Shown: piece by piece, positions 44,933 through 53,654 of the stretch
How the letters are laid out: each line of letters starts with the position of its first letter
Numbering within the stretch: position 1 is the first letter of the stretch
Assembly: GCA_039916305.1 (NCBI GenBank)
Contig: JBDSLR010000006.1
Span: 194,349-258,348, forward strand
DNA from: JACMLD01 sp039916305
GTDB lineage: Bacteria > Bacteroidota > Bacteroidia > Chitinophagales > Chitinophagaceae
Direction of reading: 5' to 3'
Length of the DNA: 64,000 nt
The notes under the pieces: model-generated
Told to the model about the DNA's origin: nothing
What the model saw: only the letters and a program-made list of their open reading frames with translations
The model's database searches: none
Position numbers and translations under genes: made by a program

Positions 44933-45484
44933 ATGAGTATTATAATTGGTATCATTAGTGGCATAGGCATCCTGATAGCCCTTCTGCTTATTATCGCCTT
45001 GTTTGTAAAAAAAGAGTATGCAATAGAGCGGGAAATAGTCATTAACCAACCACTGCAAAAAGTATTCGGCTATATAAAATATTTGAAAAACCAGGATAAC
45101 TACAGCGTATGGAATAAGCTGGACCCGGCGATGCAAAAAACCTATACTGGTACAGACGGTACGGTTGGCTTTATGTATGCGTGGGACAGTACCAATAAAC
45201 AAGCTGGGAAAGGAACGCAGGAAATCAGGTCAGTTGAAGAGGGGAAAAAAATTGGCATGGGACTTCACTTTATAAGACCTTTTGACGGGCTCGCCAACGC
45301 GTACATGTCAACAACTGCTATGGCGGCAGATCAGACAAAAGTAAAATGGGGTATTGATAGTAAAATGAAATATCCCATGAATATTATGCTGCTGTTTATG
45401 AATATGGATAGTATGATGGGAAAAGATTTAGAAGGAGGCCTGGGCAGCCTGAAAAAAATTCTTGAAAATGACGCACAGCATTAA
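44933..45484 (+). CDS. SRPBCC family (START-like) protein with an N-terminal membrane helix
   Basis: A 183-residue protein. Residues 2-25 are a membrane helix, followed by the SRPBCC start EREIVINQPLQKVFGYIKYL and the mid-domain segments YTGTDGTVGFMYAWDS and GMGLHFIRPFDG. The hydrophobic pocket fold binds lipids or other small molecules. It begins a run of small genes (VOC remnant, two DoxX proteins, an HMA-like small protein) typical of stress or redox islands in this phylum. No catalytic function is indicated. Confidence 0.85.
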   Translation: MSIIIGIISGIGILIALLLIIALFVKKEYAIEREIVINQPLQKVFGYIKYLKNQDNYSVWNKLDPAMQKTYTGTDGTVGFMYAWDSTNKQAGKGTQEIRSVEEGKKIGMGLHFIRPFDGLANAYMSTTAMAADQTKVKWGIDSKMKYPMNIMLLFMNMDSMMGKDLEGGLGSLKKILENDAQH

Positions 45485-45503
45485 TCAGTAATTTTTAAAT
45501 GAC

Positions 45504-45804
45504 ATGACAATCAATCACTATTTAAATTTCCCCGGCAATACCGAAGACGCTTTTAATTTTTACAAATCAGTATCCGGAGGCGGGTTCAGCTTGCTGCAAC
45601 GATTTAAGAATATGCCTGACGGGGATAACATTACATCAGCATTCACCCCGGCAGCAGGGACGAAGCTACCCGTTTATTCAAAGAATTTTCAGGTGCCGGT
45701 ACCATTGAAATGGAATTGCAGGATATGTTTTGGGGTGCTTATTATGGATCGTTGCAGATAAGTTCGGTATTAAATGGATGGTCAACTACGTAAAAACAGC
45801 GTAA
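45504..45804 (+). pseudogene. Broken PhnB-like VOC family gene
   Basis: The first 40 codons (INHYLNFPGNTEDAFNFYKS and onward to MPDGDN) match the start of PhnB-like VOC proteins. About 50 codons of the middle are missing. The reading then needs a frame change near 45660 to give EATRLFKEFSGAGTIEMEL and DMFWGAYYGS, and a second one near 45758 to give DKFGIKWMVNYVKTA and the stop at 45802-45804. The frame without shifts ends at 45761 in nonsense. The remaining pieces are still readable, so the damage is recent. Sequencing error could explain the frameshifts but not the missing middle. Confidence 0.75.
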
Positions 45805-45885
45805 CCATCCCTTTTAAATAAGTTGGAATAATAGAATTTACTACGCTTTTGCCAGCAACTGCGCACCAATAAACAAAGGAACAAA

Positions 45886-46263
45886 ATGAAGCCAGCAACA
45901 ATCAGAATTATTTATTGGGTACTTACCATCCTTTTTGCACTGATGATGCTGATGGATGGAATTGGTGGGGTGACCCGCCAGCAGGCCGGAGTAGAAGTAA
46001 TGCAGCACCTGGGTTATCCGTTATATGTGCTCAGCATTTTTGGTATCGCTAAGATTTTGGGCGCACTAGCCATTCTTCAGAATAAATGGAAAACTATTAA
46101 AGAATGGGCGTACGCAGGGTTCACCTTTAATTTTATCGGGGCCATGATGTCGAGGGCATATGCCGGCGACGGTATTGCAATAGTAGTGTTTCCGCTTATT
46201 CCCATAGCAATTCTATTTGCAGCTTACTATTTCTGGAAGAAATTTTCAGCCATTTCGGTGTAG
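45886..46263 (+). CDS. DoxX-like membrane protein 1
   Basis: A 125-residue protein with four membrane helices. IIYWVLTILFALMMLMDGIGG, MQHLGYPLYVLSIFGIAKILGA and KEWAYAGFTFNFIGA are typical of the DoxX/DoxD-like family of Bacteroidota. The family is linked to redox stress through partner proteins, but the chemistry is unclear. A paralogue follows 49 bases downstream. Confidence 0.85.
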   Translation: MKPATIRIIYWVLTILFALMMLMDGIGGVTRQQAGVEVMQHLGYPLYVLSIFGIAKILGALAILQNKWKTIKEWAYAGFTFNFIGAMMSRAYAGDGIAIVVFPLIPIAILFAAYYFWKKFSAISV

Positions 46264-46312
46264 TAAAATTGTTTTGTATCCAGGATTAATGCATAATTCA
46301 AAAATCAATTAT

Positions 46313-46702
46313 ATGAAAAAGTTAAACATTCTTTATTGGGTTTTTACCGGCCTTTATGCGGCGGTTATATTTTTAACCGCAATACCCAACGTAATATCCA
46401 ATGCGGACTCTGTTAACCTGATTGTGAAACAAATGGGATACCCGGCTTATTTTGTTCCGTTTATTGGCGTGGCTAAATGTTTGGGTGCCATTATCCTGGT
46501 TATACCTGGTTTCCCGCGGTTAAAAGAATGGGCTTATGCGGGGCTTGCATTTGATTTAATTGCAGCTGTCTATTCTTTCATCGCCCTGGGCTTCCCCATT
46601 ACGGGATGGTTGCCGCTTTTGCTCTTTTTTGTAGTATTGGGCTGTTCCTATTTTTTCTATCATAAAAGATTAAAAGCACTTTCATTGCAGGGCGCTAAAT
46701 AG
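46313..46702 (+). CDS. DoxX-like membrane protein 2
   Basis: A 129-residue paralogue of the preceding gene: ILYWVFTGLYAAVIFLTAIP, KQMGYPAYFVPFIGVAKCLG and KEWAYAGLAFDLIAA align with it segment by segment. The ATG at 46313 was chosen over the upstream frame opening at 46217, which would overlap the first gene and has no family-like residues. The two probably arose by tandem duplication and may form a hetero-oligomer. Confidence 0.85.
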   Translation: MKKLNILYWVFTGLYAAVIFLTAIPNVISNADSVNLIVKQMGYPAYFVPFIGVAKCLGAIILVIPGFPRLKEWAYAGLAFDLIAAVYSFIALGFPITGWLPLLLFFVVLGCSYFFYHKRLKALSLQGAK

Positions 46703-46711
46703 CGATGTTTT

Positions 46712-46921
46712 ATGATAGAAGTTTTCAAAACAAATATTGGGGAAGTTTCGCAGGCAAAGCAATTGATAGGATTACTGTTGCAGCATTTTCCGGGCAGCAA
46801 AATAAATGTTGACCTGCACGACTGCGATAAGGTGCTGCGGGTAGAGGGCGATGGTTTTTTGCCATGTACCATTATGATGCTGGTAGAAGAATGCGGGTTT
46901 ATCTGCAGCTTGCTTGAATAA
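46712..46921 (+). CDS. Small HMA-like protein
   Basis: A 69-residue protein starting 9 bases after the DoxX gene. The alternation MIEVFKTNIGEVSQAKQLIG, then KINVDLHDCDKVLRVEG and IMMLVEECGFICSLLE resembles the ferredoxin-like fold of heavy-metal-associated domains, but without the CxxC metal motif. Such stand-alone proteins are common in Bacteroidota; their role is unknown. A bidirectional-looking terminator follows. Confidence 0.7.
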   Translation: MIEVFKTNIGEVSQAKQLIGLLLQHFPGSKINVDLHDCDKVLRVEGDGFLPCTIMMLVEECGFICSLLE

Positions 46922-46940
46922 AAATCAGTGTTAGATTGAA

Positions 46941-46978
46941 AAAGCCACCATAGCATTGAAATGCTGCGGTGGTTTTTT
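46941..46978 (+). terminator. Terminator after the small HMA-like gene
   Basis: CCACC (46945-46949) pairs with GGTGG (46968-46972), with AGCAT/ATGCT continuing the stem, followed by six T. An A run on the left may let it act on the opposite strand too. Confidence 0.85.
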
Positions 46979-46980
46979 AA

Positions 46981-47361
46981 TTATTTATATACACCTGTGG
47001 AGGAATGAAAACTTTTCCACGCATGCCCGAGCTCCTGGTAGGCCTGCAGCGTTTTAACTGCGCCTCTTTCAATATTCCCGCTGTATATAACCCATTCATG
47101 TTCCAGTAAGAATGCATATTGCTGTCCGTTATGCTATTCTGCAACTTGTCTTTTTCAAAAATGAAGCGTTTGGCTATTTGCCTGCCTGCTCCATACATGA
47201 AAAGAAGCCGAATCTTTTTCAAGCGCCCGTATAATTGGCGGGCCGGCTATTGTTTCTGCCAGGGATTGGGCTTTTAAGGGTCCCGCAATAGAAATACCTG
47301 TTGCTTGTTGCCACCAGCTCTTTAGCAAAGCCGGTCGCCTTATTGCTGCATCGCGTAGACA
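46981..47361 (-). pseudogene. Decayed gene of unknown family
   Basis: One minus-strand frame reads plausible protein over about 126 codons: LLKSWWQQATGISIAGPLKA and SLAETIAGPPIIRALEKDSA upstream, GQQYAFLLEHEWVIYSGNIE and TLQAYQELGHAWKSFHSSTG downstream, ending in TAA at 46981-46983. It is interrupted by in-frame TGA (47155-47157) and TAG (47134-47136) and has no start codon context. I do not recognise the family. The rest of the gap to 47924 contains no supportable gene; TAGATTTG at 47642-47649 matches a -7 element but lies 275 bases from the next start. Confidence 0.4.
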
Positions 47362-47924
47362 TTAAATCTTCATCAATCTGGCTGCGTTCATCAAGCTTTT
47401 CTGCAGCTGTGCTAATGTGTTGATGCTAATTATTAGTCATAACCTGTTAAACACAACAAACAAGTTTTTGAAAACCTGGGGCAAATAATATTGTATCAGT
47501 TATTTTATCCGCGGTTTTTTATTAGGTCAGGCACAAGTTTTAGGGCACTGTAAAACTACTAATACTCCAGCAGTGGCTTGTAGTTGGGCGGCTACACGAT
47601 GTAGGCTAAAACACTGTACCAGCAAAGGTTTACACGAAATTTAGATTTGATTTTGATCAATGCATTTTCGTTTTTACTTACTATGTTTTGTTGGGCATTT
47701 ATGTATACAGTCCAGATTATAACTAGTCTACACTAAGGTGAAATACTTAAAATTAATATTCAATTAAAAGGGCTGCAATATAATTTTCTTTATTTCCGTT
47801 TGCCCATGGGTTAACATCACTTGCCCGTATAGGCAAATTGCTTTGCTTGCTGGAATTGCAGGTGGTTATGACCTTCTACCCTTGAATAAACTTTTTTTTT
47901 ACAATTAAATCAAAAATCCAAACA

Positions 47925-48437
47925 ATGAAAAAAGGAACAAAATTAATCCTTGCCGCACTGGTTCTGATGGTATCTGCAACAGCTTCTCACGCGCAGGCTA
48001 CTGCTACCGCTTCTGCTACTGCTACTATTGTGACGCCTATCAGCATTACAAAAGATGTAGACATGAACTTCGGTATTGTAGCTGTACAGTCCGGTACTGC
48101 AGGTACAGCCGTACTTACACCTGCTGGTTCACGTACCCGTACAGCCGGCGTAACATTGCCAGCCACAACCGGTACCGTAACCGCCGCATCTTTTACAGTA
48201 GACGGACAAGGTGCATACACGTATGCTATTACATTGCCATCTTCTGCACTTACTATTACCAGTGGTTTAAACACTATGACGGTAGGTACATTTACAAGTA
48301 CGCCTTCAGTAACGGGTGCATTAACAGCCGGTACGCAGACGCTTAATGTAGGTGCTACCCTGAATGTTACAGCAGCGCAGGCACCTGGTGTATACGTTTC
48401 AGGAACGCCGTTCAGCGTAACAGTAAATTATAATTAA
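47925..48437 (+). CDS. DUF4402 protein 1, candidate major surface-fibre subunit
   Basis: A 170-residue exported protein. A signal peptide ends at about residue 24 (SHAQA). The mature chain begins with the DUF4402 pattern ATATIVTPISITKDVDMNFG, then is beta-rich, Thr/Ala/Gly-rich and ends in FSVTVNYN, again typical. Almost no Cys or charged residues remain, as in fibre or pilin subunits. It is the first gene of the cluster 47925-56835 and is followed by its own terminator at 48447, which would make it the most highly expressed gene. The role as subunit is inferred from fold style and position. Confidence 0.85.
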   Translation: MKKGTKLILAALVLMVSATASHAQATATASATATIVTPISITKDVDMNFGIVAVQSGTAGTAVLTPAGSRTRTAGVTLPATTGTVTAASFTVDGQGAYTYAITLPSSALTITSGLNTMTVGTFTSTPSVTGALTAGTQTLNVGATLNVTAAQAPGVYVSGTPFSVTVNYN

Positions 48438-48446
48438 TTGCCCCCT

Positions 48447-48487
48447 CAAAGAAAGCGTTGCTTAGCGCAGCGTTTTCTTTGTTTTTT
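48447..48487 (+). terminator. Terminator or attenuator after DUF4402 gene 1
   Basis: CAAAGAAAGCGTTGC (48447-48461) pairs with GCAGCGTTTTCTTTG (48467-48481) with one mismatch, followed by T residues. It separates the first subunit gene from the downstream cluster and could set their relative expression. Confidence 0.85.
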
Positions 48488-48507
48488 ATATCGAATTATT
48501 CAGGATC

Positions 48508-49371
48508 ATGAAAAAGCTACTGCTGTTTTGCCATTTAAGATATATCAAATGCTGGATTACCATAGTTGTAATACTGCAGGTAATTTTTGTTTCAGGTGCT
48601 GCTGCACAGGGTAACCTGCTGCTGATGCCAAGAAGGATTGTTTTTGAAGGAGCAAAACGATACGAAGAAATAAACCTCGCTAACACTGGCAGGGATACTG
48701 CCCGTTATGCAATCTCGCTCATGCATGTAAGAATGAATAAGGATGGCGGCTTTACAGAAATCACGGAACCTGGAGAAGGAGAGCGCTTTGCTGATAAATA
48801 CATTCGTTTTTTTCCGCACAGTGTTACCCTTGGTCCCGATGAATCACAGGTAATAAAAATACAGCTGAACAGATCAAATGAACTGACAGCGGGTGAATAC
48901 CGTTCTCATATTTATTTCAGGGCCATACCCAATGAAGCGCCGCTGGGCGAGAAACAGCCGGCCGTTGCCGACTCTTCTATCTCTGTTAAGCTGGTTCCTG
49001 TTTTTGGTATTTCTATACCTGTTATTATACGGGTTGGAGAAGACAGCTCACAGGTAAGCCTTTCTGATCTTTCCGTTAAAATGGTGGAAGACACTATTCC
49101 TGTATTAAACATGACTTTTTTACGCAAGGGAAACCTGTCTGTATATGGTGATCTTTCTGTGGACTATATTTCAGCGCAGGGAAAAAAAATTGCTGCTGGT
49201 ACCATTAAGGGGATAGCTGTTTATACGCCCAATGCCGCACGTGAGTTTAAAATGAACCTTGAAAAAAAACCGGGTATCAACTATCATACCGGGAAGTTGC
49301 ACATCACTTATACCACACCAGCAGAGGCCAGGCTGGTGAAAATGGCTGAAACAGAATTGTTGCTGAACTGA
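48508..49371 (+). CDS. PapD-like periplasmic chaperone
   Basis: A 287-residue exported protein with a signal segment up to about residue 34 (SGAAAQG). The first immunoglobulin-like domain shows LLLMPRRIVFEGAKRYEEINL and LANTGRDTARYAISL, then RFFPHSVTLGPDESQVIKIQ, the pattern of the beta-strands in fimbrial chaperones (including the G1-like alternation near GEYRSHIYFRAIP). A second domain follows to the end. Such chaperones donate a strand to nascent fibre subunits. The fit with the two DUF4402 genes and the usher-like gene makes a chaperone-usher role likely. Confidence 0.8.
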   Translation: MKKLLLFCHLRYIKCWITIVVILQVIFVSGAAAQGNLLLMPRRIVFEGAKRYEEINLANTGRDTARYAISLMHVRMNKDGGFTEITEPGEGERFADKYIRFFPHSVTLGPDESQVIKIQLNRSNELTAGEYRSHIYFRAIPNEAPLGEKQPAVADSSISVKLVPVFGISIPVIIRVGEDSSQVSLSDLSVKMVEDTIPVLNMTFLRKGNLSVYGDLSVDYISAQGKKIAAGTIKGIAVYTPNAAREFKMNLEKKPGINYHTGKLHITYTTPAEARLVKMAETELLLN

Positions 49372-49391
49372 TAATGAATAACCAATAGCTT

Positions 49392-51866
49392 ATGAAAAAG
49401 AAATACGGTATCATCCTGTTTTTACTGGCAGCTGCTGTTGTTAAAACATCAGCACAAACTGTGGTTGTAACGGATGACAATGCATATACTACCGGTCACG
49501 CATCTTCTGTGCTGGATGTTAAATCCACTTCCAAAGGATTTCTTGCACCGCGCGTGACCAGCGCACAAAAAACTGCCATCGCAAGCCCCGCAGAAGGCCT
49601 GCTTGTTTTTCAGACAGATGGTACCAAAGGATTTTATTTTTATGCCGCAGGTGCGTGGACAATGCTTTCCTCAGGCAGTGCCAGTCAGTGGACAAGCAGC
49701 GGCAATAATTTATATTATAGTACAGGTAATGTGGGTATTGGTCTTACCAGCCCTTCTTTCCCTTTATCAGTAAAAGATACTATAGAGATACGGCGCATTG
49801 GTGCGATGTCTGAATTGTTATTTAGTAATACTTCCGGCTCGGGCGATCTACGCATTGCCGGTGATGGCGGTGACATTTTCTGGCAGGGTGGTGGCGGCAG
49901 GAATTTGCAGATGGGTGCTTACTGGGGGGTGATCCTTAGTGGGGACCGGCAGACAGGGGTCTTTCCGGCATTCTCTAACGGTGTGGCCAATACTGGTGTG
50001 CTGGTGCTGGCTCAACGTGATGCAAGTGTGCCACTTGGTATACAGGCCAACTCTGCAAGCCAGACCGCTAATCTTACAGAGTGGCGGTCATCTGCTGCAA
50101 CACTGAGTGTGGTAGATAAAAATGGTAACCTGGGCCTCGGCGTTACCGCGCCTACTGCTAAATTGCATGTGTCGGCTACCAATCCATTAACCCTTAATGG
50201 TGTTCAAACAGGTGCTGCTTCAGACAGCTTATTAACCATCGCGTCCGGCATTGTAAGAAAACTTTCTTTTGCTGCAGTAACCAGTGCTGCGTCCTGGTCG
50301 CTGGCAGGCAATACCGGCACGTCTTCCGGCACTCATTTTATTGGCACAACAGACAATACAAGCTTTAAAGTTAAAACCAATGGTACACAAAGAATGGTTA
50401 TTGACAGTCTGGGCAATATGGGCATCGGCACAGCGCCTGCTTTTACTGCCGGTATTTACCAGGAAAAATTATTGGTGGATGCGGGAACTACCAATTCATA
50501 CAATGCAATCGTAGCAAGGGGTAGTATCAATAATTACCTGCAGCTGAATATTCAAAACCAATCTTCAGGAACAAGTGCATCGGCTGATATTGTAGCTACT
50601 GCGGATAACGGCAACGAAAGCGTCAACTTTATTGATATGGGTATAAACAGCAGTTCCAATACGCAAAATATTATGGGTGCTGCCAATGATGCCTACCTCT
50701 ATACCACTGGGAATAATTTACTGCTGGGTACTGGTACTGCTGCCAAATCACTGGTATTTCTTACAGGCGGTACCACGCAGTCTACCAATGAGCGGATGCG
50801 CATAGACGGTAGTGGTAATGTAGGTATTGGTGTTACTGCGCCGGCCCAGAAACTGGATATCAGTGGCAATTTAAAGTTAAGCGGGGCTTTTATGCCCGGC
50901 GGAACTGCCGGTAATGCCAATGAATTTTTAGTATCCGGTGGTAGTGGCGCTGCGCCCACCTGGCTCAATGCGGGCCCGTTTCTAAGCACCATTGCATGGG
51001 CAAAAGCCGGTAATTCGGGTACAACGTCTGTCACTGATTTCATTGGTACTACCGATTATAAAAGTTTTAAAATAAGAACCAACAATACACAGGGTTTTAT
51101 ACTGGATAGCTTAGGCAGCGTGGGTGTAGGCGCCAATCCGGCTTTTACCAGCGGTACAAACCGGGAAGAATTTTTGGTGGATATGGGAACGACAAGTTCA
51201 GTAAACGCCATTGCCGGCAAGGGAAGTATTGATAGTTATCTTCAGCTAAATATTCAAAACCGGTCCACCGGTACCAGTGCCTCCTCTGACGTAGTAGCCA
51301 CGGCCAATAACGGAAGCGAAATTACCAACTATGTAGACATGGGCATCAACGGAAGCAATTATTCCGGTGGAGTCATGGGTTCGGCCAATGATTCTTATCT
51401 GTATAATGTTGGGCAAAATTTTTTAATTGGCACGGGTACTGCCAGCAAATCGCTGGTATTTATGACCGGTGGTACCACCCAGTCCGGCAATGAGCGCATG
51501 CGTATCGACGGAACCGGTAATGTAGGAATTGGAGTGGCTAGCCCTGCTGCACTCCTGGATGTAAGCGGTACTTACAAACTGGGCGCTGCCGGAACGGTGC
51601 TATCCAATATGATCAAGACAAGTGTATCAATTAGCGATGCTACTACTTTTACATATGCCTCCACAAGGCAAATAACAGTAACCGTAACGGGAGCAACCGT
51701 TAATGCAACCGTTATTGCAAATCCCAGAGTCAGTCTACCAACTGGTATTGGAATAGCCTGGGCAAGGGTTAGTGCAGCAAACACCGTTTTGATTGGGTTT
51801 ACAAATACAGATGGCACTGCAAGAGCTGTTGGTGCTTTTACTATGGATATAACCCTGATTCAGTAA
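49392..51866 (+). CDS. Large secreted tail-fibre-like protein with an internal duplication
   Basis: An 824-residue protein with a signal peptide (about residues 1-21, ending TSAQ). The N-terminal module ASSVLDVKSTSKGFLAPRVT is common to Bacteroidota surface fibres. The motif NVGIG-x4-P-x4-L-x-V/I-SG, known from phage tail-fibre repeats, occurs at least four times. Residues about 299-493 and 532-726 are two copies of one unit (for example YLQLNIQNQSSGTSASADIV and YLQLNIQNRSTGTSASSDVV). There is no C-terminal S74 chaperone domain. It probably forms an extended trimeric or beta-helical fibre, perhaps the tip adhesin of the neighbouring fibre system. Confidence 0.8.
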   Translation: MKKKYGIILFLLAAAVVKTSAQTVVVTDDNAYTTGHASSVLDVKSTSKGFLAPRVTSAQKTAIASPAEGLLVFQTDGTKGFYFYAAGAWTMLSSGSASQWTSSGNNLYYSTGNVGIGLTSPSFPLSVKDTIEIRRIGAMSELLFSNTSGSGDLRIAGDGGDIFWQGGGGRNLQMGAYWGVILSGDRQTGVFPAFSNGVANTGVLVLAQRDASVPLGIQANSASQTANLTEWRSSAATLSVVDKNGNLGLGVTAPTAKLHVSATNPLTLNGVQTGAASDSLLTIASGIVRKLSFAAVTSAASWSLAGNTGTSSGTHFIGTTDNTSFKVKTNGTQRMVIDSLGNMGIGTAPAFTAGIYQEKLLVDAGTTNSYNAIVARGSINNYLQLNIQNQSSGTSASADIVATADNGNESVNFIDMGINSSSNTQNIMGAANDAYLYTTGNNLLLGTGTAAKSLVFLTGGTTQSTNERMRIDGSGNVGIGVTAPAQKLDISGNLKLSGAFMPGGTAGNANEFLVSGGSGAAPTWLNAGPFLSTIAWAKAGNSGTTSVTDFIGTTDYKSFKIRTNNTQGFILDSLGSVGVGANPAFTSGTNREEFLVDMGTTSSVNAIAGKGSIDSYLQLNIQNRSTGTSASSDVVATANNGSEITNYVDMGINGSNYSGGVMGSANDSYLYNVGQNFLIGTGTASKSLVFMTGGTTQSGNERMRIDGTGNVGIGVASPAALLDVSGTYKLGAAGTVLSNMIKTSVSISDATTFTYASTRQITVTVTGATVNATVIANPRVSLPTGIGIAWARVSAANTVLIGFTNTDGTARAVGAFTMDITLIQ

Positions 51867-51917
51867 TCCCATAAAAGAGAAAACATCACCTGTAAACGCA
51901 ATACCAAATAACAAAGA

Positions 51918-53654
51918 TTGAAAAGTTTTTTTTACATATTATTCATAGCTGTTTTACTGCTGCCATTTTGCCTTGTGGCGCAGGGGTTAATCATTCCTTC
52001 AGGGGCTTACGTAGTAGCCAGTAACGGCAATATTGTAGTGAACCGTAACTGGGTTAACAATGGAAGCTTCACACATAATGGCGGCACTGTTATTTTTGCC
52101 GGAACAACGCAAACACTTGCCGGCAGCACTGCTACAACGTTTAATAACCTTACCACAGCAACCGGAAGCACCACCACCATCAGCTCCTCAGGGCACAAGC
52201 TGAAAAATATATTATTGAGTAATGGCACGCTCTATGCAAATGGAAACCTTACACTACTTTCCACCGCAGCGCAAACAGCAGCGGTAGATGGTAGTGGTAG
52301 CGGCAATGTTCTGGGTAATCTTATTATGCAACGCTATATAGCTTCCGGCTTTGGGTATAAATATTTCAGCTCTCCATTTCAAAATGATACGGTAGGTGAT
52401 TTTTCCAATGATATCAACCTCAATGCCAGTTTTCCTAACTTTTACCGGCATGATGAAAACCAGCTTTCAAATGGCTGGATAAATTATACAAACGGGTCAG
52501 GCGTACTCAGTCCTATGCATGGCTATGCTGCAAACCTGGGCGCTTCAACAGCAGCTGCAACAGTTGATCTGAAAGGCATCGTTAATAACAACACCGTTTC
52601 TTTAAACCTCTATAACCACAATATGGCCTATACCCAGGGTTTTAACCTGGTCGGCAATCCTTATCCTTCCCCGGTTAATTGGGATGCTGCCAGCGGATGG
52701 ACAAAAACGAATATTGATAATGCAGTATATTATTTTAATGCGGGAACTGCTGACCAGTATACAGGTGTATACAGCAGCTATATCAACGGTGTTTCCAGTG
52801 ATGGGGTGGCAGTTGGTACCATTGCAGCGATGCAGGGTTTTTTTGTACACGTCTCCAATGGCAGCTATCCGGTAGCAGGTTTATTAAGTGTAAATAATAA
52901 TGCCCGGATAATTAATTCCACCGCTCATTTTTTCAGGGTAGGTGATGTGCAGGATAACCAGTCATTGCTGCGAATCAATGCAGGTTTGGCAGATCAGACC
53001 AATATCGCAGACCCGCTTGCCATTTATTTTAATGATGCCGCCGGGGGTAAGTTTAACAGACAGCTGGATGCGTTGAAATTAATGAATACGGATTCACTTA
53101 TACCAAATCTTTACGCAGTTTCAACAGATGCAAAAAAGCTTTCTATACAGGCCCTGGCCAGTAGCGATGATACATTAACGGTAGTACCCCTTGGGCTTGC
53201 TACAAAAAAAGATGGTTGGATAAGTTTTAAAGCCATCGACATAAAAGATATACCAGCCAGCCTGTATATCTATCTCACAGATATTGGCACCGGCACAAAC
53301 CATGATTTGCGTAAAGATCCTGTTTATCGTTTGCACCTGGTATCCGGCACCTATGAAAAACGTTTTTTTCTAAAGTTCAGCAGCAGGGCGCTGGCTGTAA
53401 ACAATACAACCGCAGATGCAGATATCAAGATATACAGTGCAGGAGGCCGGCTTTTTGTAACTGCTGACCTTGCAGCCGGCGAAAAGGGAAATGTAACGGT
53501 TACCAATATGCTTGGGCAGGTTGTCTGGCGGCAGGAGATCAGCACAAATATTTCCGGACCCATGGGGGCAGGTTTTGCAAGCGGGGTATATATTGTAAAT
53601 TTTTCAAGCCCCGCAACAAACTTTTCTAAAAAAATATTTCTAGGCGGGCATTGA
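51918..53654 (+). CDS. Secreted surface protein with T9SS type A sorting domain
   Basis: A 578-residue protein starting at TTG 51918, with a signal peptide (FYILFIAVLLLPFCLVAQ). The N-terminal part reads as parallel beta repeats (GAYVVASNGNIVVNRNWVNN, GTVIFAGTTQTLAG). The C-terminal 75 residues form a T9SS sorting domain: ADIKIYSAGGRLFVTADL, NVTVTNMLGQVVWRQEI and SGVYIVNFSSP with a final KKIFLGG. It should be exported by the type IX system and anchored to the surface, in contrast to its chaperone-usher-type neighbours. Its stop codon overlaps the start of the next gene by 4 bases. Confidence 0.83.
   Translation: MKSFFYILFIAVLLLPFCLVAQGLIIPSGAYVVASNGNIVVNRNWVNNGSFTHNGGTVIFAGTTQTLAGSTATTFNNLTTATGSTTTISSSGHKLKNILLSNGTLYANGNLTLLSTAAQTAAVDGSGSGNVLGNLIMQRYIASGFGYKYFSSPFQNDTVGDFSNDINLNASFPNFYRHDENQLSNGWINYTNGSGVLSPMHGYAANLGASTAAATVDLKGIVNNNTVSLNLYNHNMAYTQGFNLVGNPYPSPVNWDAASGWTKTNIDNAVYYFNAGTADQYTGVYSSYINGVSSDGVAVGTIAAMQGFFVHVSNGSYPVAGLLSVNNNARIINSTAHFFRVGDVQDNQSLLRINAGLADQTNIADPLAIYFNDAAGGKFNRQLDALKLMNTDSLIPNLYAVSTDAKKLSIQALASSDDTLTVVPLGLATKKDGWISFKAIDIKDIPASLYIYLTDIGTGTNHDLRKDPVYRLHLVSGTYEKRFFLKFSSRALAVNNTTADADIKIYSAGGRLFVTADLAAGEKGNVTVTNMLGQVVWRQEISTNISGPMGAGFASGVYIVNFSSPATNFSKKIFLGGH

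Noticed and set aside
46977..47222. Minus-strand 81-codon frame after the small HMA-like gene
   Set aside because: Another frame of the same strand reads better protein with internal stops, so this frame is probably an artefact of a decayed gene.
47642..47649. TAGATTTG as promoter of the first DUF4402 gene
   Set aside because: It lies 275 bases from the start and has no TTTG at the proper distance.
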